DNA of 6,543 bases, from contig JAUQXG010000340.1 of NCBI GenBank assembly GCA_030834765.1, positions 1 through 6,543 on the forward strand, given 5' to 3'. Positions 1-5,904 of the stretch are shown here, piece by piece (the first letter of the stretch is position 1; the number at the start of each line of letters is the position of its first letter). The position numbers were made by a program, and so were the translations under genes. The stretch comes from Lutispora sp. (GTDB taxonomy: Bacteria > Bacillota > Clostridia > Lutisporales > Lutisporaceae). The notes below the pieces were generated by a model, which did no database searches, was not told where the DNA came from, and saw only the letters and a list, made by a program, of their open reading frames with translations.

Positions 1-66
1 TCCCCATATAACAGCTATCATTAGAAAAAACAATTGTATAGGAGGAATTCTTTCGTTATTAACCAT
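1..66 (-). CDS. gerKB: Spore germination protein B subunit (GerB/GerKB family permease), 5' end only
   Basis: This is the first 22 codons of a gene that runs off the left edge. Reading down from an ATG at 66-64, the protein begins MVNNERIPPIQLFFLMIAVI and continues W-G. A short polar head with an I-x-P/S-x-Q-L-F-F pattern leading straight into the first membrane helix is how endospore germination permeases (GerAB/GerKB, APC superfamily, about 360 aa) start. B subunits carry the germinant-binding pocket in the membrane. A GGGTGGGTGA stretch at 83-74, whose GGTGA half pairs with 16S rRNA, lies 7 nt upstream. The gene follows the small D-like gene by 20 nt, so the operon order is A-C-D-B. The identification rests on a short N-terminus plus operon context. 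The K-type symbol reflects the A-C-B order and does not establish which paralogue this is. Confidence 0.8.
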   Translation of the reverse strand, partial: MVNNERIPPIQLFFLMIAVIWG

Positions 67-86
67 GAAACATTCACCCACCCGTA

Positions 87-311
87 TTAATAAAAAATGG
101 CTCTGACTATTTTTTCTATATAGTAAATAGGACTGAGAGGTTCTTTGTGCAAAATCTGAAGTAAGCTCATAATAAATCCTATTGACAATAATGTAATATA
201 AGAAACAAAAATCTTTCCTTTATGCCTTTGCTTAGAAAGCATGCGAAAATCTATGGCCAGCACTGCTATGAATGCGATTATAAGACTTATAATAAGAATT
301 ACCATTTTCAA
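87..311 (-). CDS. Small two-helix membrane protein, probable germinant-receptor D subunit
   Basis: A 74-residue protein with two predicted membrane helices, roughly residues 3-20 and 35-53. They are separated by a basic loop (D21, R23, K27, R29, H30, K31, K33) and followed by a short tail with a P-L-S-P segment near 58-61 and an aromatic end. It sits between the C and B genes of the receptor operon, 8 nt after the C gene stop. Size, two-helix topology and position match the GerD-type 'D subunits' (not the GerD lipoprotein) found in or next to ger operons in Bacillus, which modulate receptor function. The start is TTG at 311-309, 4 nt after AAGGAG (321-316), which overlaps the upstream stop. 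An in-frame ATG at 305-303 is 10 nt from the same site and would give 72 residues. I infer the D-subunit role from architecture and context, because sequence conservation in this family is low. Confidence 0.72.
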   Translation of the reverse strand: MKMVILIISLIIAFIAVLAIDFRMLSKQRHKGKIFVSYITLLSIGFIMSLLQILHKEPLSPIYYIEKIVRAIFY

Positions 312-315
312 TATA

Positions 316-321
316 CTCCTT
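316..321 (-). promoter_or_regulatory. Ribosome binding site of the D-like gene
   Basis: AAGGAG on the minus strand overlaps the TAA stop of the upstream C-subunit gene (322-320). It leaves 4 nt to the TTG at 311 and 10 nt to the ATG at 305, so it does not cleanly choose between the two starts. The overlap suggests translational coupling between the C and D genes. Confidence 0.6.
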
Positions 322-1489
322 AGTCAAATTTTGTAGGCGTTGAAATATTGCCAGTCCTTCTTATCTCAAACCTTACATTTACTTCAATAGGCATTTCGCC
401 GAATATTTCATCCCAGTCTGCTTGTGATTCCTTCCAAGCCTTATTATGTTTTCTTTTTGCCAGTTCACCAAATCCTAGAATATCACTTTGAAAATTTTCT
501 TGAGCAATTTCAATAGTAGATTGTATTTGTTCCTTTATCTTTGCTTCAGTGGCTATATTTAATTTTTCAATAAAGTCTGGTTTGGAGAATTCTGCATTTC
601 CTTGTATTTCTCCTACAGCACCTATGGCATTCACATGAATCGTTCCTTTGAAAGCGTTGTTTTCATATTTTATATCATTTCTTGCAGTTGAACTTAATTG
701 TTCTATGGCAATGTATTTATCTGGAGAAGATGGATTAGGAATCTGTATGATTACGTTTTTTGCCTTATTTTCTACATAGGATAAACCTATGGTTTCCTCT
801 GTATTTAGCCATCCCACCAGCTTTCCATTTTTAAAAGCTCCAGAATGATTTATTCTCATGTCAGAAATATAAAGGTCTTTTGTTTTATTTACTATATCTA
901 TGCCAGCAATTACAGGAGCTTTACCTACTGCTGCAGATAACTCTAATAAGTCTATAAGCATTATATCCCGTATAGCTGGATTGCTGTCATGATTGTATTC
1001 CATAATACTTCTTAAATGCACAGCAGGGATCATTTCTAGTTTGCTTTTTGCATTGAGTATTTCTTTTGCAGTTGTGCCTTTGGCAATTAATATACGAGTA
1101 GTAAGTCTTGGCTCTGCATCTCGTTGAAAGAAGTCCAATATATCATTCAACCCCTCCTTAGCCAATTCTTCACCTATTACGATGATCTGAACATGGCTAT
1201 AAAAGGGTTTTCTTCCTATGGATGATAGTTGCTGCCTTACAGCATCGAAAACAGTGATGCCAGTGGTTGAAATGGTATAAGAAGTACTTTTTGATTCTGA
1301 AGTAGAATATTCGTCGCTAAATGAAGAGGGACTGACTAGTTGGAGAGTAAGTTCCATTTTATTATCGGCAGCCTTGTCAAGTCCAACTCCTGTTATAATA
1401 GCTCGCTGAGCCAATTCCTGATTGCTCCAGCAGCCAGAAAGATTTAGTGTAATGATCAAACATAATAATATAAAAGCAGGTTTTTTCAA
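320..1489 (-). CDS. gerKC: Spore germination lipoprotein, Ger(x)C family (GerKC-type C subunit)
   Basis: The C subunit of the germinant receptor, 389 aa, normal for the family (about 370-410). It starts with a lipoprotein signal: basic MKK, a hydrophobic stretch (residues 5-17) and the lipobox L-S-G-C with the modified Cys at position 20. It would be lipid-anchored on the outer face of the spore inner membrane. Family features that can be read are CWSNQEL with A-I-I-T-G-V-G-L-D just after the lipid Cys (20-38), the block FYSHVQIIVIGEELAKEGL with D-F-F-Q-R-D-A-E-P-R (about 96-128), and a C-terminal domain ending in the usual V-x-F-E-I-R-R-x-G (about 372-380). The only usable start is TTG at 1489, because the same frame is closed upstream by the A-subunit stop at 1504-1502. 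The intergenic gap is 12 nt. The preceding ribosome site (AAGGTCGTGAT region, 1503-1493) is weak. Family assignment is secure; the paralogue letter K is inferred from gene order. Confidence 0.93.
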   Translation of the reverse strand: MKKPAFILLCLIITLNLSGCWSNQELAQRAIITGVGLDKAADNKMELTLQLVSPSSFSDEYSTSESKSTSYTISTTGITVFDAVRQQLSSIGRKPFYSHVQIIVIGEELAKEGLNDILDFFQRDAEPRLTTRILIAKGTTAKEILNAKSKLEMIPAVHLRSIMEYNHDSNPAIRDIMLIDLLELSAAVGKAPVIAGIDIVNKTKDLYISDMRINHSGAFKNGKLVGWLNTEETIGLSYVENKAKNVIIQIPNPSSPDKYIAIEQLSSTARNDIKYENNAFKGTIHVNAIGAVGEIQGNAEFSKPDFIEKLNIATEAKIKEQIQSTIEIAQENFQSDILGFGELAKRKHNKAWKESQADWDEIFGEMPIEVNVRFEIRRTGNISTPTKFD

Positions 1490-1501
1490 ATTATCACGAC
1501 C

Positions 1502-3091
1502 TTACTCATTTTTGCTGATACCCGTTTCCTGAAATCGGGTTTTGTTAGGACTATTTTTTACTAAATACTTCGGCCTTTTCGTTAGCATCCATAGAGGAAT
1601 TCTTATGATAGAGTCCTTTAAACCTTCTTTATCTAAAGGAGAAAATGGATAAGTATAGGGTACGCCGAAAGATCTTAAAGAGCAAAGGTGAGCCGTAAAT
1701 AAAAGAAGCACAAAGAATATTCCTGTAAAACCTAATATATTTGCTGCTGTAATAAGAATAAACCTCAAAATAGCTATTGCATCCACCATTGGGTATATGA
1801 TAAAAGTAGATACTCCTGTCAGAGCAACAAGGATTACCATGATATCACTTACAAGTCCAGCGTTTACGGCTGATTCTCCTATTACAAGAGCGCCTACTAT
1901 ACTTACTGCCTGCCCTACTGGCTTTGGCATTCTGACTCCAGCTTCTCTTAAGATCTCAAAAGTAATTCCCATTAAAAACATTTCCACATAAGGGGTAAAA
2001 GGCACTCCTTCTCTTGATGCAGCAATAGACATAAGCAGCTTGAAAGGCACAACATTTGAATGAAAAGTTAAAAGCGCTACATAAAAAGCAGGAAGAGTAA
2101 CAGTGATAATAAAAGCGATCACACGAATAAACCTGTTGAAGGAAGCAAAGAAAACTCTGCTGTAATAGTCTTCAGTGCTTTGGAAGGCCTCTATAAAGAG
2201 ATAAGGTACAGTCAATACAATAGGTGTTCCATCACATAAAATAGCAACTCTGCCTTCTAATATTTTTCCGGCAACCTTATCAGGTTTTTCACTGTTGCCT
2301 ATGGTAGAAAATAAGGAAAGAGGCGCATCTTCAATATATTGTTCAATATATCCGGACTCTAAAATTCCATCAACTTTTATTTTTTTCAATCTTTGCCGTA
2401 CCATATCTACCATTTCTTCATCTGCGATTCCCTTTATATAGCAGATACCTATATCCGTCTTTGTCTGTGTTCCAAGCTTCATCTGCTCGATTTTGAAATT
2501 AGGACTTTTTATTATTCTTCGAAGCAGAGAGGTATTAGTACGAATTGATTCAACAAAGCCCTCCCGAGAGCCTCTCACAGTTGATTCTGTCTGAGGCTCT
2601 GAAACTGGCCTTGCTTCCCAACCCTTTGAGCATACTTTTAATGCAATATTCTGCCCATCTATATATAAAATAGCATCGCCCGATAGAATGCTGTCTATAG
2701 AAGAATTAAAGTCCTCAATATCTTCCAGCTCACAGGTGGTTAATATATTTTTCTTTAGCATTTCGATTATATTATGGTCAGAGCAATCTCTTTTTAAGAT
2801 TTCAGTATTGCGCTCATTTAATATTGGAGTAATAATATTGTCCGTTAGCAACTGCTTGCTGGCTAGCCCATCTATGTATGCAAGAATTATTTTTGTTTCT
2901 GGTCTTTCCCCCAGTGCTAATTCTCTAAGAACGATATCGCTGCAATCTATGAAGGTTTCTCTCAATAATTCTCTAATGGCACTGGAGGATACTGGTATTT
3001 TCTTTGAGAAAGGATTATGATTAGATATATCAGCTTTATTGTTTTTTGAGCTTAAAATCATATCATTTATAAATCTAAAAAATTTATACAC
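1502..3091 (-). CDS. gerKA: Spore germination protein A subunit (GerA family, GerKA-type)
   Basis: The A subunit of the germinant receptor, 529 aa, near the usual 480-540. Residues 1 to about 320 form the cytosolic N-terminal region, including the signature RGSREGFVESIRTNTSLLRR (173-192) and the block EGRVAILCDGTPIVLTVP (279-296). Hydrophobic segments follow at about 322-343, 365-382, 393-411, 413-435 and 446-470, with the family hallmark L-R-E-A-G-V-R-M-P-K-P-V-G-Q and G-A-L-V-I-G-E-S-A-V-N-A-G-L-V-S (381-415). A short basic cytosolic tail follows (about 500-529). Together with B and C subunits it forms the inner-membrane complex that releases ions and Ca-dipicolinate when germinant binds; A subunits of this family assemble as the oligomeric channel. 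The start is GTG at 3091, 10 nt after AAAGGA (3107-3102). The frame is closed by TGA at 3100-3098, and the next in-frame ATG is residue 11. It is the first gene of the operon. The germinant cannot be predicted from this. Confidence 0.95.
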   Translation of the reverse strand: MYKFFRFINDMILSSKNNKADISNHNPFSKKIPVSSSAIRELLRETFIDCSDIVLRELALGERPETKIILAYIDGLASKQLLTDNIITPILNERNTEILKRDCSDHNIIEMLKKNILTTCELEDIEDFNSSIDSILSGDAILYIDGQNIALKVCSKGWEARPVSEPQTESTVRGSREGFVESIRTNTSLLRRIIKSPNFKIEQMKLGTQTKTDIGICYIKGIADEEMVDMVRQRLKKIKVDGILESGYIEQYIEDAPLSLFSTIGNSEKPDKVAGKILEGRVAILCDGTPIVLTVPYLFIEAFQSTEDYYSRVFFASFNRFIRVIAFIITVTLPAFYVALLTFHSNVVPFKLLMSIAASREGVPFTPYVEMFLMGITFEILREAGVRMPKPVGQAVSIVGALVIGESAVNAGLVSDIMVILVALTGVSTFIIYPMVDAIAILRFILITAANILGFTGIFFVLLLFTAHLCSLRSFGVPYTYPFSPLDKEGLKDSIIRIPLWMLTKRPKYLVKNSPNKTRFQETGISKNE

Positions 3092-3101
3092 ATAGCATCA
3101 T

Positions 3102-3107
3102 TCCTTT
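3102..3107 (-). promoter_or_regulatory. Ribosome binding site of the ger A-subunit gene
   Basis: AAAGGA on the minus strand lies 10 nt before the GTG at 3091. Two ATGs lie between or next to it (3101-3099 and 3093-3091, the latter overlapping the GTG start), but in their frames both run into stops within a few codons. The GTG is therefore the supported start. Confidence 0.6.
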
Positions 3108-3267
3108 GTTTTTCTAATTGACAGCATATTTGATTATTGCTTAATTCTTCAATAGATATACAATTGTTTAAAGAAGATTAGCAGATAATTTTATAGGATA
3201 CTAGGCACAATAATTATTATAGAAGAAACTAAATCTACATAAGCTTGTTTGATATAAAACAATCATT

Positions 3268-3297
3268 TAAGATGTGTCAACTTATATCGTATTAGTG
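3268..3297 (-). promoter_or_regulatory. Weak candidate promoter for the ger operon (sigma-G-like)
   Basis: On the minus strand, CATCTTA (3274-3268) fits the forespore sigma-G -10 pattern CATNNTA exactly. With the normal 18-nt spacer, the -35 box would be CACTA (3297-3293), only three of five matches to GHATR. The implied leader of about 170 nt is long for a ger operon. A housekeeping-type alternative overlaps it: TTGACA (3280-3275), 18 nt, then TATATC (3256-3251). Receptor operons are known to be transcribed by sigma-G in Bacillus and are expected to be so here. I regard the exact site as unresolved. Confidence 0.2.
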
Positions 3298-3307
3298 GTA
3301 GAAATTG

Positions 3308-3336
3308 TTGAAATATGACTTCATAAATGCTATATT
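3308..3336 (+). promoter_or_regulatory. Promoter of nadABC (sigma-A type, extended -10)
   Basis: TTGAAA (3308-3313) matches the -35 consensus at five of six bases. It is followed by exactly 17 nt and TATATT (3331-3336), five of six for the -10. The bases before the -10 are TGC (3328-3330), an extended -10 element. Transcription would start near 3343, giving a leader of about 49 nt to the nadA start. Repression by nicotinate through NiaR is plausible for this pathway, but no operator was identified. Confidence 0.7.
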
Positions 3337-3374
3337 CATCTATGACAGGAAACACGGACCAAAGATCTACAAAT

Positions 3375-3382
3375 AAGGAAGG
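3375..3382 (+). promoter_or_regulatory. Ribosome binding site that decides the nadA start
   Basis: AAGGAAGG is a strong Shine-Dalgarno match. A TTG at 3383 directly abuts it with no spacer, which is unworkable. The in-frame TTG at 3392 is 9 nt away, the normal distance. The later TTG is therefore the supported initiation codon. Confidence 0.75.
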
Positions 3383-3391
3383 TTGATTGGA

Positions 3392-4300
3392 TTGTCTATA
3401 AATTACAAGGAAGAAATAAAAAAATTAAAAGCAGAAAGAAATGCGATCATATTGGCTCATAATTATCAAGTACCAGAAGTGCAGGACATCGCTGATGTGG
3501 TTGGAGATTCTTTTGCTTTAAGCAAGCATGCAGCAGAGACGGACCATGAGGTAATCGTATTTTGCGGAGTTCATTTTATGGCAGAGAGTGCAAAAATATT
3601 ATCTCCAAATAAGACAGTGCTGCTTCCAGCAAAGGATGCAGGATGCCCTATGGCGGATATGATTACTGCAGATAAACTTAGAGCTATGAAAGCTCAATAT
3701 CCAGAAGCAGCAGTTGTATGTTATGTAAACTCCTCTGCTGAAGTGAAGGCAGAGTGCGATATATGCTGTACATCATCCAATGCAGTGAAAGTGATTCAAA
3801 GTTTAAAAGCAAAACAAATCATATTTGCTCCGGATGAAAATTTAGGAAGCTTTATTGCTCAAAAGGTACCTGAAAAGGAAATCATACTTTGGAAAGGTTT
3901 TTGTATTACACATAAAAGAGTCAAGGCAGAAGAAGTGCTAAAAATAAAAGAACTGCATCCTGAGGCAAAAATACTCATGCATCCGGAATGCAGTGTAGAA
4001 GTACAAAAACTTGCCGATTTCCTTGGAAGCACTTCTGAGATCATCAAAAAAGCAAAAGAAATTCCTGAAAAAGATATAATCATAGGCACGGAAGAAGGAA
4101 TTATGCATATTTTGAAAAAGCAAAGTCCAGATAAACGCTTTTATCTTCTTTCACCTGGTTTAATTTGTGCAAATATGAAGAAAACAAGGATAGAAGATGT
4201 CTATTTATCCTTATTAAATATGCAGCATGAAATAAAGGTTGATGAGGATATAAGAGTTAAGGCACTGAAATCATTAGAAGAAATGTTGAAAATAAGTTAG
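3392..4300 (+). CDS. nadA: Quinolinate synthase NadA
   Basis: Condenses iminoaspartate (from NadB) with dihydroxyacetone phosphate to quinolinate in the cytosol, using an oxygen-sensitive 4Fe-4S cluster. The 302-residue protein is the short NadA type, close in size to the Thermotoga and Pyrococcus enzymes. The three repeated NadA domains are recognisable. The cluster ligands are Cys85 (DAGCPMADM), Cys171 (W-K-G-F-C-I-T-H) and Cys259 (L-I-C-A-N-M-K). Active-site residues include His23 and Tyr25 (AHNYQ), Tyr111 and Asn113 ([17 protein letters not shown]) and His197/Glu199 (MHPEC). An upstream in-frame TTG at 3383 would add three residues but touches the ribosome site, so I chose TTG 3392. It is the first gene of nadABC, with the nadB start 12 nt downstream. 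Neighbours and motifs agree fully. Confidence 0.97.
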   Translation: MSINYKEEIKKLKAERNAIILAHNYQVPEVQDIADVVGDSFALSKHAAETDHEVIVFCGVHFMAESAKILSPNKTVLLPAKDAGCPMADMITADKLRAMKAQYPEAAVVCYVNSSAEVKAECDICCTSSNAVKVIQSLKAKQIIFAPDENLGSFIAQKVPEKEIILWKGFCITHKRVKAEEVLKIKELHPEAKILMHPECSVEVQKLADFLGSTSEIIKKAKEIPEKDIIIGTEEGIMHILKKQSPDKRFYLLSPGLICANMKKTRIEDVYLSLLNMQHEIKVDEDIRVKALKSLEEMLKIS

Positions 4301-4312
4301 GGGGACAAAAAA

Positions 4313-5869
4313 ATGCCTCTTAGATATTTAGTAGACTTTAATACAGAAGACTTAAAGAAAGAAATTTATGATGTTATTATTTTAGGCAGTGGTGTAGCAG
4401 GATTGTATGCTGCTATAAATCTTGATAGTACATTATCAGTATGTGTTATAAGTAAAGAAACCTTGGAAGATAACAATAGCTCTTTGGCTCAAGGTGGAAT
4501 TGCAGTTGCTTTAGGCGACGATGATATGCCTGCCTATCATTATGAAGATACCATAAAAGCTGGGGCAGGACATTGTAATGAAGAAGCGGTGCATATACTT
4601 GTAGAAGAAGCACCTAGGGATATAAAAATGCTTTGCAGCATAGGGACCAATTTTGATCGAAATCCTGATGGTACGTTGACAGCTACAAGAGAAGGCGGTC
4701 ACGGTAGATTCAGGATTGTTCATGCTCTTGGAGATGGTACAGGAAAAGAAGTTGTTCAATCTCTCCTTCGTGAGTGTAAAAAGCGATCAAATATAAAGAT
4801 AATAGAAAACTGTTTTGGCATTGACTTCCTTACCCATGAGAATAAATGTATGGGTGTATTAATTTTATCAAATGATGAATATTCTGTGCTATATTCAAAA
4901 AATACTATTATTGCAAGCGGCGGCATAGGGCAGGTTTATAAAAATACTACAAATCTTGAAGTTGCTACCGGTGATGGCATAGCTATGGCATATCGGGCTG
5001 GGGCAAAACTTTGTGATATGGAATTTGTCCAATTTCATCCTACTGCATTATATGATGAAAGCAAAAATGATAGAGGTAATAGATTTCTAGTATCGGAAGC
5101 GGTGAGAGGCGAAGGCGGTATACTTCGGAATAAGCATGGCGAGACCTTTATGCATAAATATGATCCTGCAGGGGAAATAGCACCTAGAGATATCGTCTCT
5201 AGGTCGATATTTGCTGAAATGAAGGCAACCAATAGTACCCATGTATATCTTGATGTAACCCATAAAGATGGAGAATATATGAAAAAAAGGTTTCCTAATA
5301 TTTATGAACATTGTTTGAAGATTGGTGTGGACTTTACAAAGGATTATATACCTGTATGTCCTACTCAGCACTATTTTATGGGTGGGATCAAAACAGATAT
5401 TTGGGGCAGTACCAATATAGAGAATTTATATGCTTGTGGGGAAGCGGCGAATAGCGGAGTGCATGGAGCAAACAGATTAGCCAGCAATTCCCTTTTGGAG
5501 GGATTAGTTTTTGGCAATAGAAGTGCTAAAAAAATAAACACTGATATAAAAGCCACACCTTTGTTAAGCCTATCAGTTGAAAATCAAAATAAGGATAAGA
5601 ATTTCGTTCTAAATGTTTCTGATATCCAAAAGGATATAAAAGAAGAGATGGAAGCCCATGCTGGAATCGTAAGAAATGAAGCAGATATGCAGCATGCTCT
5701 GGAGAAGGTTGAAAATTATATAGCATTTTTAGAGACTTACAAGTTTTCTACCGTGAAAGATATGGAAACAATAAATATGGTATACATAGCTTATGAAATT
5801 TTAAAAGCTGCCATTGAAAGAAAGAATAATATGGGCAGTCATTATCGTTCGGATTCGTTATTTTCTTAA
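4313..5869 (+). CDS. nadB: L-aspartate oxidase NadB
   Basis: An FAD enzyme that oxidises L-aspartate to iminoaspartate, the substrate handed to NadA. It has 518 residues, normal for the family. The FAD-binding beta-alpha-beta motif is at about 20-36 (DVIILGSGVAGLYAA), after a leader of some 18 residues. SSLAQGGIA (56-64) contacts the flavin. By alignment from memory with E. coli NadB, the substrate residues are Glu127 (T-R-E-G-G-H), His242 (FVQFHPTAL), Arg292 (A-P-R-D), His353 (CPTQHYFMGGI) and Arg388 (GANRLASNSLLEGLVFG), all present. The C-terminal helical domain ends with the usual S-H-Y-R-S-D (509-514). The pattern separates it from succinate dehydrogenase/fumarate reductase flavoproteins by its glutamate and by the operon. 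The start ATG follows AGGGGG (4299-4304) by 8 nt. In an anaerobe the electron acceptor is expected to be fumarate or another oxidant rather than oxygen. Confidence 0.97.
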   Translation: MPLRYLVDFNTEDLKKEIYDVIILGSGVAGLYAAINLDSTLSVCVISKETLEDNNSSLAQGGIAVALGDDDMPAYHYEDTIKAGAGHCNEEAVHILVEEAPRDIKMLCSIGTNFDRNPDGTLTATREGGHGRFRIVHALGDGTGKEVVQSLLRECKKRSNIKIIENCFGIDFLTHENKCMGVLILSNDEYSVLYSKNTIIASGGIGQVYKNTTNLEVATGDGIAMAYRAGAKLCDMEFVQFHPTALYDESKNDRGNRFLVSEAVRGEGGILRNKHGETFMHKYDPAGEIAPRDIVSRSIFAEMKATNSTHVYLDVTHKDGEYMKKRFPNIYEHCLKIGVDFTKDYIPVCPTQHYFMGGIKTDIWGSTNIENLYACGEAANSGVHGANRLASNSLLEGLVFGNRSAKKINTDIKATPLLSLSVENQNKDKNFVLNVSDIQKDIKEEMEAHAGIVRNEADMQHALEKVENYIAFLETYKFSTVKDMETINMVYIAYEILKAAIERKNNMGSHYRSDSLFS

Positions 5870-5904
5870 ATATGCCATGTATTAAATGAAGAAGAGGTAG
5901 TAAA

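Larger units (their letters stand above)
3092..3391. other. Divergent intergenic region between the ger operon and nadABC
   Basis: These 300 bp separate two divergently transcribed operons and contain no convincing coding sequence. The right side holds the nadA promoter and ribosome site. The left side holds the ribosome site of the ger A gene and weak promoter candidates only. I looked for and did not find a strong stem-loop followed by T's, a tRNA, a riboswitch-like fold or a clear long palindrome. An operator for the NAD repressor NiaR, common upstream of nad operons in this phylum, could be here, but I could not identify one with confidence. Confidence 0.8.

Noticed and set aside
71..73. 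An ATG just upstream of the B-subunit start on the minus strand
   Set aside because: It opens a frame of four codons ending in TAA and directly abuts the ribosome site, so initiation there is unlikely.
1797..1991. A plus-strand open frame of 64 codons opposite the membrane region of the ger A gene
   Set aside because: It is the shadow of conserved GerA codons, with a Thr/Pro/Ile-rich nonsense-like translation and no ribosome site.
2688..3020. A plus-strand open frame of 110 codons opposite the 5' part of the ger A gene
   Set aside because: It is antisense to a well-supported GerA reading frame, has low-complexity Ser/Ile-rich composition, no convincing ribosome site and no recognisable domain.
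3133..3162. TGTATA then 17 nt then CAATAAT on the minus strand as a sigma-G promoter nearer the ger A gene
   Set aside because: The -35 fits GNATR, but the -10 matches CATNNTA only in its first two bases.
3216..3221. A perfect TATAAT on the minus strand that could serve as a -10 box for the ger operon
   Set aside because: No acceptable -35 lies 16-18 nt upstream (GCTTAT, AGCTTA or CTTATG), and AT-rich spacers produce TATAAT by chance.
3277..3311. Inverted repeat TCAAC ... GTTGA upstream of nadA as an operator or hairpin
   Set aside because: The arms are only 5 bp with a 25-nt loop, which is expected by chance in AT-rich DNA.
3311..3338. TGAATA (3338-3333) and CATATTT (3317-3311) on the minus strand as a sigma-G promoter
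   Set aside because: Both boxes look reasonable but the spacer is 15 nt rather than 17-18, and they overlap the stronger plus-strand nadA promoter.
5870..5904. Gap between nadB and nadC considered as a terminator or separate promoter
   Set aside because: It is only 35 nt, with no stem-loop or T run, and holds just the nadC ribosome site.
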